Positions 1 to 8,400 of a DNA stretch of 24,609 nt are shown piece after piece. Source of the stretch: Stentor roeselii (Eukaryota > Ciliophora > Heterotrichea > Heterotrichida > Stentoridae). The notes below the pieces were generated by a model. It did not search any database, was not told where the DNA came from, and was given only the letters and a program-made list of their open reading frames with translations. The stretch is taken from assembly GCA_006503475.1 (NCBI GenBank), contig RSEH01000402.1:1-24609 (forward strand). The letters are read 5' to 3'. Positions within the stretch are counted from its first letter, which is position 1. Each line of letters starts with the position of its first letter. Position numbers and translations under genes: made by a program.

Positions 1-158
1 GAAAGGCTCGAGTCATTCACTGACCGAGGCGTGAATAAAGGCACTTCTGAGCAGTCCCCTTTACATTGAGGCAACTTGGACTTCGGTATTCCCATGTGAA
101 GCTTTCCTGAAACCAAGTCAAATAAATCAGTCCTTTCTTTGCTTTTACAGCATCCCAT
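1..158 (-). CDS. MGCC-type small putative lipid-anchored protein, 5' part only (left copy)
   Basis: The minus-strand frame starts at the ATG at 158-156 and runs off the left edge. It encodes 52 full residues beginning MGCCKSKERTD. Met-Gly followed by two Cys is the pattern of dual N-myristoylation and palmitoylation, so membrane anchoring is inferred. Every base is identical to the full-length copy at 24106-24354 (hand comparison, 158 of 158). It diverges from the epsilon-tubulin gene with 31 nt between the two start codons. No family is recognised. The unchanged second copy supports a real gene, but a short ORF of this kind could still be chance. Confidence 0.5.
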   Translation of the reverse strand, partial: MGCCKSKERTDLFDLVSGKLHMGIPKSKLPQCKGDCSEVPLFTPRSVNDSSL

Positions 159-189
159 GGGCAAGTTAGTATAAAGTCTTCATTAATAA
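159..189. promoter_or_regulatory. 31-nt divergent intergenic region between MGCC gene and epsilon-tubulin
   Basis: Only 31 nt separate the ATG of the minus-strand MGCC gene (158) from the ATG of epsilon-tubulin (190). A TATA-like TATAAAG lies at 170-176 on the plus strand, about 14 nt before the tubulin ATG. Any initiation signals for both genes must lie here or inside coding sequence. The homologous spacer on the right arm (24075-24105) differs at two positions. Promoter function is inferred from position only. Confidence 0.4.
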
Positions 190-1566
190 ATGCCCAGAGA
201 AATCATCACTGTGCAAGTCGGTCAATGCGGAAATCAAGTCGCGATGCGCTTTTGGGACCTCGCTCTTCGTGAGTATAAAGTTTATCAACAGAAAGGACTT
301 TTCACTGATTCACTTTCATCGTTTTTCACGAATATTTCTCAAGAAGATGGACATTTGAAGATACTTCCTGTTGGAGAAACGATTTCTTCACTTAGGGCAA
401 GGTCAGTGGCAGTTGATATGGAAGAAGGGGTCTTGAATAATATGATGAGGTCGGAAGTAGGATGTTTGTTTGATGCTTCTCAGATTGTTTCTTCTATTTC
501 TGGAGCTGGAAATAATTGGGCTCATGGACACTTTGAGTATGGATCGATTTATGGAAATGAGATTTTGAATACTGTTAGGAAAAAAGCTGAAGAATGTCAT
601 TCGTTGCAGTGCTTTATACTTACTCATAGTATGGGAGGAGGGACTGGTAGTGGACTAGGGACTTATATTTTAGAGAAAATTGCGGAGGAGTACCCTGAGA
701 CTTTTAAGTTTAATGCGGTGGTGTTTCCTGAGAATGATGTGGTTACTGGGCCTTATAATTCGGTGCTTGCTATGAGTAAGTTGTCTGAGTTCTCTGATTG
801 CGTCCTTCCAGTCGACAACCAAGCCTTACGCGAGATTCTAGAAACCATCGAAACCGACAAGAAACGAAAAAACCATTTCTGCGACATTCTCGAGCAAGGC
901 GACGAAAAAAAGCAAGCCTTCGCTAAAATGAACAATATAATCGCTCATCTTCTAAACAACCTAACATGTTCCATGCGTTACGAGGGTATGTTAAACGTTG
1001 ACTTAAACGAAATCACGATGAACCTTGTTCCTTTTCCAGGAATGAACTACCTAGTTTCCAGTCTTTCTCCTCTTTTTTCAATAGTCGACAACTCAAAAAC
1101 TCAAACTTCCTTCGAGCAGCTCTTCGACGACGTGATCGACCCTCGATTGCAACTAATGCACTGCGACCCTGCAAGTCATTCTTACCTTTCATGTGCGCTT
1201 CTCGCAAGAGGAAGTGCTCGAATCGCTGACATTACATCAAACATTGACAGAATCAAGCCAAAGATGAAGACAACGAGTTGGAATAGCGAAGGATTCAAGA
1301 TTGGCCTTTGTAATGAAGCACCAATTGGAATGCCTTCTTCTTTACTTTGCCTTGCAAATAATTCATGCATTGTAAAGCCTTTTGAAGAGCTCAGAAATAG
1401 GTTTAAACGTCTTTACACTAGAAAGGCAAACGTCCATCATTACACTGAATTCATGGACATTGGAGAATTCGATAAAGCACTTGGCAGTCTCGAGGAAGTC
1501 ATTCAAAAATACCGTGATTGTGACGTGGAAAAACCAGAAATCGCTAGAATAAAGCCCATGTTTTAA
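190..1566 (+). CDS. TUBE1: Epsilon-tubulin
   Basis: This encodes a 458-residue tubulin that acts at centrioles and basal bodies, where epsilon-tubulin supports triplet microtubule assembly. The N-terminal VQVGQCGNQ, the nucleotide-binding loop MGGGTGSGLG near residue 150 and the NLVPFP segment are tubulin signatures. Features seen in epsilon-type members set it apart from alpha, beta and gamma: FWDLALRE near residue 20, GNNWAHGH, VLPVDNQ and a central insertion rich in Lys and Asp. Length is close to animal epsilon-tubulin (about 475). The ATG at 190 places the conserved tubulin start directly. No stop or frame break occurs. The stop is 1 nt from the stop of the convergent downstream gene. 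Third-position composition changes sharply near base 800, which is also where the duplicated segment ends. Confidence 0.97.
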   Translation: MPREIITVQVGQCGNQVAMRFWDLALREYKVYQQKGLFTDSLSSFFTNISQEDGHLKILPVGETISSLRARSVAVDMEEGVLNNMMRSEVGCLFDASQIVSSISGAGNNWAHGHFEYGSIYGNEILNTVRKKAEECHSLQCFILTHSMGGGTGSGLGTYILEKIAEEYPETFKFNAVVFPENDVVTGPYNSVLAMSKLSEFSDCVLPVDNQALREILETIETDKKRKNHFCDILEQGDEKKQAFAKMNNIIAHLLNNLTCSMRYEGMLNVDLNEITMNLVPFPGMNYLVSSLSPLFSIVDNSKTQTSFEQLFDDVIDPRLQLMHCDPASHSYLSCALLARGSARIADITSNIDRIKPKMKTTSWNSEGFKIGLCNEAPIGMPSSLLCLANNSCIVKPFEELRNRFKRLYTRKANVHHYTEFMDIGEFDKALGSLEEVIQKYRDCDVEKPEIARIKPMF

Positions 1567-1567
1567 G

Positions 1568-4500
1568 TTAAAGTTGAATTTTTAACGATGGTGAAAGTGA
1601 AAGTCGCCCTATTAATATTGAAAGATCTTCTTTTGCTGTTGTTAGAGATGATTCTAACTCGAACATTGAATGATTCGGCTCGTCTGCCAAGTTTGAAACG
1701 ATTCGAACGTCGGGGTCTTGGTCGTAAATTGAGATCATCACGTATCTTTCACTTAATTTCAACACTTTTCTTAGGAGAAGAGAAGATTTTACCTTTTTTG
1801 GAAGGTTGTCTTTTATGACTGGTGAATCTGAAAGAGTGATTTGGTGAGTCTGGGAAATTTCGATTAGGTCAAAGATTTGGTTGATTTGCTCGAATTTTTC
1901 ATTTTTTGGCAGAAGTTTGCTGTTTATTTCTTGGTACATTGGCGAGCTGGGGTCATCAGCGAAGCCAAGAACAATTTTTACTTGTTTTTCTAAATCAACG
2001 AGAGTCACCATATAATACCTTCCATTTCTCTTTACTATTCTTCTTCCCATGAGCTTCGAAGACCTTTTCGGTAAGTCGCCCAGTGAGTTCCCCTTTTCAA
2101 TTTTAGATCTAACAGGCGCTTCACCTAAAACAATTTTCTTATCATTCACTGAAATAAGTTCAGAAACAACTGAAAACTTCTTCCCTTGAACTACAAGTGA
2201 ATCAATAACATTTAAAAAATCCTGTTTATCAGAAACTTCATGAAGCTCTAAAAACAACTGCATGTCTTCCTCAAACCCAGCAACAACAAACAAATTTTTT
2301 CCATCACGAATAACTTTTTTTCCTGTGATTTTCCTGTTTTTCGGGGAAATCTTGTCTTTTCTTACCTGATATCCTCGATAAGCTGCTTGGATTTTAACAG
2401 CAGCGGCGACTTGGTCTTTATACTGTTGAGAGAATTCTTCCCACAAGAACTTTAAAACAAGTTCCTGCCCTGCTGACAACGGAACCTTCAGTCCACGGGT
2501 CCAGTCCTGGCAGGCGAGGGCGACTTCAATTGAAAGATTTCTCCAGAAGAGGACAGTGCGGTCGTCACTTCTCATAACAGAACATTTTAAAGCTGGGACT
2601 GGCTGTTGACCGTCGATTTGAATGTCTTTCAAAAGGACTTCTTCGTCTTTTTTTAGAGGTTTGAACTCGCAGGTGCTTTGAATGGAGAATTCGACTAAAG
2701 CGCTTGGAAACCCGCTGAATGACTCGAGTTTTATGCGAAGGTTCCCGCTTGTGTCTTTGCGGAGTGATTCTTTGGGTACCCACATCAGGTGCACTGTGAT
2801 ATTACCTTTGCATGAGGAGGTGTTGGATAAGGGGAACTCGTCTTTTAAGGACCAGACGTTTGGAAAGTCGAGAACTCCGCTCCATGGGATTTTTAGGTGA
2901 CCTTGAAGACCTTTTTCGGTTAGGACTTCTAGGGATAGGTCGGATGATTGTAAGGTGTTGGAATCTTGTAAACGGATTCGACCTTTGTGACGCCATTCGG
3001 GACAGGGACCTGGAAGAGATGAGGTTTTTTGGATTTTTTGGATACCCTCGATGAAAAAACGCACTGAGATGAGACCTTCGCCTAGATCTCGTCCTTTTAT
3101 GATTCCAATCACCAGACTTCCATCAATTCGACTGGTCAAGGCTTGAGTCCTGTCATCACCTGTTCTCGGAGATCTACCCAAATCATTATAAGGTGAAAAC
3201 TCAACTTTTGGCACCTTAACATCTTTAAAAGAGTTAATCTTCTCTTTAAGTTCATGCAAGTTAATAGACCCACTATGATCATTATCAAGTACCGAGAAAA
3301 TCGCATGTTTATCTTCCCTGTTCAAATTAATCCTAAGTTTTTCACATCCATCAGAAAACTCTGCAAAAGTAACAAGTCCATCACGATTAACATCCAAATA
3401 CTCAAAAGCCTTTTCAACTCCTAAGGCATTAGAGTTAAGAATCTTTAAAATCCTTGAAAAAAGTTCAAAATGCAATTTTATTTCCTTTTCCTCTACATTT
3501 TCCAGCAAGTCCAAAGCATACTGAATATCAATAACTCCATTTCCATGCCTAAATCCAAGTAGTCTTAAAATAGAGATAATATCCTGAGGAGGTAATTCAA
3601 GACTAGTTAAAACTTTGCTAGTCTCATCCTTTGAAATCTTTCCATCTTGATTGAAATCCACATCAATCAACCTCTGTTTCAGTCCAGGTGGTTTAGTCTT
3701 TAAACTCGCATGAAGCCTTTTTAACTTCTCCAAGTCCTGCACGTAGATCTGGCCAGGTCTTACTTGTGGTTCTTCAGGAGTTTCAATGAACCTAAGAAAG
3801 ATCTGCCCAGCTTTAAACCTCAAGTTTCTATTATCAGCTTCTAAGATCTGCACTTTATTAATCAAGTCTTCAACATCATCATTTTTCGGCCTTAATTCGA
3901 TTTCCCTTGAAAGTCGGGTGTTGATATCAAAAACTTCTTTTAACTTCCCTTCAGCCCGTGCAAGTTTCGCTTTTAAATCATTGACTTTTCCAGAAAGGTC
4001 TTCTTCAGGTTCTTTTTTTTCATTTTTCTGCTGAAGTTCAAAAAGTGAAGTTTTCAATTTTTCCATTTCCAAATTTTTTTGCTTTAAGTCTTTATCAAGT
4101 TTTGCCAAATTTTTTTCTTTGAGGTCGTTTGACTCTTTAAGAGAAGCGAGTGTTTTTTTATAGACTTCCAACTCCAAAGAGACTTTTTTTGCCTGAGACT
4201 CGTCGGGGACGTAGATAGGGACATCATTGCGAGTTTTAGAGTAGGTGTTAGAGAAGAACTCATCAAGGATCACTTCGCTTTCCCTGACAACAGGAACTGG
4301 TTTTGAGTAGGGGTAGAGAATGTTAAAGACTTTTAATACAGCTTCTGAAGGTGTTGAGTAGCTTAACTCGTTAAACAAGGTGATTGGGCTTAAAACTCCT
4401 TCCATCCAATTCCCAGTGTAAATCTGAGGCTTTTTTATATGTTGCTTGTTAACGATCCCTGCTTCTTGAACTTGTGATAAAAAGTTTAAAAGACGTTCTT

Positions 4501-5479
4501 TGTAAATAGCTTTTGGTTCAATTTTCACCTCTTCTTTGAAATCAAGACGTTTTTCACTGAAAGCCTTTACTGTTTTTTCACTGACATTGCAGAGACTTAG
4601 AAGTTTTTTTATGTTGTTGTTGGCTGCTACGTCTGATGGAGTTTTTGAGTTTTGGTCTCTGGCGGATTCGTCGGCGCCGTGTTTTATGAGATATCGAATT
4701 GCTTTGGCCTTTCCAGACTCGCAAGCGTGGTGAAGAGGAGTTTTTAATTCTTTGTCGGTAATGTTCACGCTCAGGCCTTTGTTGAGCAGAAGGTCGAAGA
4801 TCTCGGTTTGTTTGCTGTGGGGATTGTAAACTGCGTAGTGAAGAGCGGTTTTTCCAGAGAGGTCTTTACTGAAAACCAAATCACTAAACGATTCATGATT
4901 AAGTAAAAACTCAGCTGACTCAGTTCCCGGTCCACAAACAGCATACATCAAAGCATTTCTCCCAAGCGAGTCAATTCCCGTAGGATCCGCCTGATTTTCA
5001 ACCAAAAAAGCAACAACATCCAAATGGTTCATATTGCAAGCCTGGTGCAAAGGAGTAGTCGAATTTTTATCCTTCACATCAACATCCCACCCCTTATCCA
5101 AAAGTATCTTAACAATCTCTATTTTCCCTTCCCTTGCAGCGATATGAAGAGCGGTTTTATTACTGTTATCAAGAGCCTTTCGACAGGAGTTCAGGTCAGA
5201 AACCCTTAAAAATTCAAGAACTTTTGCAACATCTCCTCTTGTCACAGCAGCAAAAAGATTAGAATAAGAAGTCTTACTTTTCGACACCCACTTCACATTG
5301 AAAGAAGAATGCGACAGTCGTTCTCCAGCCTTGTCACTGTAAATCGCCCAGTCTTCATTTGTGGCTTGTTTAAAAGTTGAAGCCCAGGTCGTCGACTGCT
5401 GAATGACAGCCAAGTCCTCAAGGGTCAGGTTGTTGAACCCTTTCTTTTTGAACTTTTCTAAGATTTCAGCTTCTTGCAT
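1568..5479 (-). CDS. Ankyrin-repeat / coiled-coil / EF-hand / C2 / IQ multidomain protein
   Basis: The protein is 1303 residues from the ATG at 5479. The frame is open to a TTG at 5518, but ATG is preferred and lies just after the upstream gene's stop. Order of domains, positions approximate: ankyrin repeats 70-310 (TALHIAAREGK, TPLHQACNMNH, TPLHHACESGK); coiled coil 430-550; EF-hands 600-740 with three canonical loops (DFNQDGKISKDE, DVNRDGLVTFAE, DNDHSGSINLHE) and one degenerate; a C2-like domain 785-900; an IQ motif near 1026-1040 (KIQAAYRGYQVRK); then three related ~70-residue units to the end. There is no signal peptide or membrane segment. It is probably a Ca2+/calmodulin-responsive cytoskeletal or cortical scaffold; this role is inferred from the domains. 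It starts 7 nt after the BEACH gene and ends 1 nt from the tubulin stop. Confidence 0.9.
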   Translation of the reverse strand: MQEAEILEKFKKKGFNNLTLEDLAVIQQSTTWASTFKQATNEDWAIYSDKAGERLSHSSFNVKWVSKSKTSYSNLFAAVTRGDVAKVLEFLRVSDLNSCRKALDNSNKTALHIAAREGKIEIVKILLDKGWDVDVKDKNSTTPLHQACNMNHLDVVAFLVENQADPTGIDSLGRNALMYAVCGPGTESAEFLLNHESFSDLVFSKDLSGKTALHYAVYNPHSKQTEIFDLLLNKGLSVNITDKELKTPLHHACESGKAKAIRYLIKHGADESARDQNSKTPSDVAANNNIKKLLSLCNVSEKTVKAFSEKRLDFKEEVKIEPKAIYKERLLNFLSQVQEAGIVNKQHIKKPQIYTGNWMEGVLSPITLFNELSYSTPSEAVLKVFNILYPYSKPVPVVRESEVILDEFFSNTYSKTRNDVPIYVPDESQAKKVSLELEVYKKTLASLKESNDLKEKNLAKLDKDLKQKNLEMEKLKTSLFELQQKNEKKEPEEDLSGKVNDLKAKLARAEGKLKEVFDINTRLSREIELRPKNDDVEDLINKVQILEADNRNLRFKAGQIFLRFIETPEEPQVRPGQIYVQDLEKLKRLHASLKTKPPGLKQRLIDVDFNQDGKISKDETSKVLTSLELPPQDIISILRLLGFRHGNGVIDIQYALDLLENVEEKEIKLHFELFSRILKILNSNALGVEKAFEYLDVNRDGLVTFAEFSDGCEKLRINLNREDKHAIFSVLDNDHSGSINLHELKEKINSFKDVKVPKVEFSPYNDLGRSPRTGDDRTQALTSRIDGSLVIGIIKGRDLGEGLISVRFFIEGIQKIQKTSSLPGPCPEWRHKGRIRLQDSNTLQSSDLSLEVLTEKGLQGHLKIPWSGVLDFPNVWSLKDEFPLSNTSSCKGNITVHLMWVPKESLRKDTSGNLRIKLESFSGFPSALVEFSIQSTCEFKPLKKDEEVLLKDIQIDGQQPVPALKCSVMRSDDRTVLFWRNLSIEVALACQDWTRGLKVPLSAGQELVLKFLWEEFSQQYKDQVAAAVKIQAAYRGYQVRKDKISPKNRKITGKKVIRDGKNLFVVAGFEEDMQLFLELHEVSDKQDFLNVIDSLVVQGKKFSVVSELISVNDKKIVLGEAPVRSKIEKGNSLGDLPKRSSKLMGRRIVKRNGRYYMVTLVDLEKQVKIVLGFADDPSSPMYQEINSKLLPKNEKFEQINQIFDLIEISQTHQITLSDSPVIKDNLPKKVKSSLLLRKVLKLSERYVMISIYDQDPDVRIVSNLADEPNHSMFELESSLTTAKEDLSILIGRLSLSPSLKIQL

Positions 5480-5486
5480 TAAATTA

Positions 5487-8400
5487 TTAGTAACTAAGAG
5501 AATTTCGAGTATTTTCAAGAGAAACTGCCTCGACTGAGTAAAGAGAAAAGACTGAACTTGAGTTGAGAACTAGCAGAAAGTCTTGAATTCCTGCTTTACA
5601 TTGAAAAACTGTCAAGATATCAAGAGATTCACCGAAAAACACGTCGGTTTCGCGGAAGTCTTCGAAAGGGTGAAAGACTTTTATGCTATCTCGCTGCTCG
5701 AGGATTAAAAAATCGCTGATTACGAAGAAAGGCTTGAACCTGTTATGAAGATAACTCTTTAAAGCTTTTCCATTCATGTAAAATACTCGGATTTCGTTGT
5801 CACATTGACAGAAAAGAAGGTTGTTTGATGAGCAGATCTGTTTTGAGCAGGACTCGTTTATTTTGTAGAGGATTTTTAAGGAGAGAGAATGATGGACTAG
5901 GATAAATGTGGAACTGCTCGTGATTATACTTGAGTCGAAACTACCTGATATTGAGAGAACTGGTGAAAGGTGGCCTTGAAGATAAAGAAAATTTTGATTT
6001 TCCCAGCTTGGATTTGAAGAGGCTTTTAAGAAGCATAAAGTTGAGTCTTCGGATCCTGATATTATCCAAGATCCACCTACAAGGTCATTGGTTTTCATTG
6101 AGTGAATCAAAAATGTTGATCGTAGTTCTCCGTTTAAATCGTGAATCGCGATTGAATAGTCTTCGTACCCTGAAGTCACTAAAAAAGTCTCTTGATATAA
6201 AACTGCCAACAGTCGAGAAGGGTTCGAAACTCCTTGCAATTCAAATTTTTTCTTACTTTTTTTCTCATACAGGCCAACTCCAGTGATTTTAAATTTCGAG
6301 CAAGAAATTTTCCCCTTTTTTTTGATAAACAATAGAAATTCACTAGTCAAAAGTAAAATTAAAGGAATACTTGTGACATATCTTTTGTTAACTTTAGCTG
6401 AGGCCACTTTATTGACAAGAGATTCTAAAGTAAAATGATTGAAAGTCTGAATGATCTTCGCCGGATGAGGGGTTTTGAAGACTTGAAAAGGTACCTGCCC
6501 GAAGTAATAAGCTTGTTCATAATAAGCCTTGACCAGTTCACTTGGAACCTCCTTGATAATCTTCTGGTACTTATCCGCATAAGTAATCGGGTGAAACAAG
6601 TTAAAAGCAGCAGCCGCTTGTCTATCCTGTTGTCTGCATCCAAAAATCAAATCAATCCACCGATGCAAGTTCTGACTGACCAGTTCAGACTCAAGTGCCT
6701 TTAAATGTTTCCAAACAAATAAAAAAGGATTTTTTTTTGCCCATTTAGGAAGTTTTACATTTTCAACTTTTTTCCCTTTCTGGTTGACTTTAAAGTCCTC
6801 ATCGTTGCTATTGACGAAAATAAAAGGAAGGTAAAAAAACTCTGGAGTGAGTTCACGACATGAGTTAAGTCCTTGTCTGGCTTCTTTGCTCATTTTATCA
6901 AGACTAGCGAAGATCCTATCAGGGATATCGAACTGGCCATTATGGAACTTTTTATATTCCGCTGTAAAAGGCTGAAGACGTATGAGATAATCAAGTATTC
7001 CATCACCTACCGAGTAATGACACCCAAAAAAATAACTCGTTCCAATGTCCTTCAAAACTAAAGACTTGGCAAGTCTTTCACGATTTTCTTGATCTTGAGC
7101 ACCCATCGGAAAGGCCAAGTCCCGCATCTGCTCAACTCTATCGAAATTATTCGAAGAAGACTCAAAGTCTCGCACCACCCAAGGAAATACTGGATATTGG
7201 CTCAAGTCGTGAAAGCAACGCCCTGCTGTTCTGTTTAAAAACATCAGGTATTCAAAATTACTCATTCGGCCCATTTGCCATTTTTCAGTCGCTTTTTCTA
7301 TCATTTTGTCTGGAAGCTCGAATTTTTCAAGGTCTTGAATCAACTTTTTTAAACAGTTCCAAACTTTTAAAAGTTGAGGAGTTGAAAAAAAGTTTAGAAA
7401 AGTCGATTTTGAGTCTGTGAAAAAAATCTCTAGACTGGTGAAAATGTGGATGAAGCGACGGACTGCGAAAGATGAAATTTCTGAGAATTTCCAGGTTTTT
7501 GTGAACTTTTTTAAGACTTGGGACTCGGGAAGTGCACTTGATTGAAGGATTTTTGAACCGTTTTCAAGTTTTACAGGGATTACTGGGGGTTTTGGTGAGG
7601 ATTTACTGGTGAAGACCAGGAAATCACTGTAAAGAAAGAGTTGTCCGTAGTAAGAACCAGTTAAAGTGATCATCTCGCATTCAAAGTCAAATTCAGTTGA
7701 ATTTGGGTCATTTATAAAAAAACCTAGATCTACAAATGTTGGGGCTTCAAAGTAAGAGTCTTCTAAAATCGAACTTTCACCGAGATTCACTTGTTTTGAA
7801 TAAACTTCTGAGAAACTTTTAGAGAAAAAAAGAGAATCAGCTGAAAAAAACTCTGTTCTTTTCTTAAATTTAGTGAAAAGTTGTCTTCCTTGTCGATCTC
7901 TGAGTTTTCTTAAAGTGAGGTCTCCTTCATGTAGATCTTCGAAAAGCCCGCAGAACTGAATGTGAAATTTTTCGATTTTGTGAAAATTGTATAAAAAAAG
8001 TTGGTCTGCGTGGATTTTTGGAGGATTTTGCTTGTTTCCGCTTTGGACACTGAAGGGATACGCGATGATCTCTATTGAAGCGTGTTTGAAGTTTAAAGTT
8101 TGAATGACTTCTGAATTTGATACTTGGTTCATCTTCAGTGAAGTTAGGATAAAGAGAAAAACAAGGACTTCACAGTATTCTTCGGTTTTTGATAACAAGT
8201 TCATTAATTGCTCTGAACTTTTGCAGAGGTCTAACTTGAAGGCGTATTCAGAAACTTTTATCAGAACTTCAGAAAACTGCTTTTTTTTGGGACTGGTTAA
8301 AACTTGAGTTTCGAAAAACTGCCGAATGGTCAACATGCTGTCTTTCAGGTAAAAAGAGTCAATAAACTCCCAGTTTTCACTTAAAAGTTTCTCGTATTGA

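Larger units (their letters stand above)
1..803. repeat. Left arm of long inverted duplication
   Basis: Bases 1 to about 803 recur in reverse complement at 24263 to about 23462 (position 1 pairs with 24263, position 190 with 24074). The arm holds the MGCC 5' part, the spacer and the first ~205 codons of epsilon-tubulin. By hand comparison there are 0 differences in the MGCC part, 2 in the 31-nt spacer and about 24, including two 1-nt deletions, in the tubulin part. Similarity stops abruptly after GATTGCGT. The left end of the arm is beyond the window. Confidence 0.95.

Noticed and set aside
1588-4733. Plus-strand ORFs of 60-82 codons inside the ankyrin-protein gene
   Set aside because: They lie opposite a long conserved frame and arise from its skewed composition; no protein features of their own.
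5480-5518. Overlap of the ankyrin-protein frame with the BEACH gene from 5518
   Set aside because: The codon at 5518 is TTG; the first ATG is at 5479, after the BEACH stop, so there is no real overlap.
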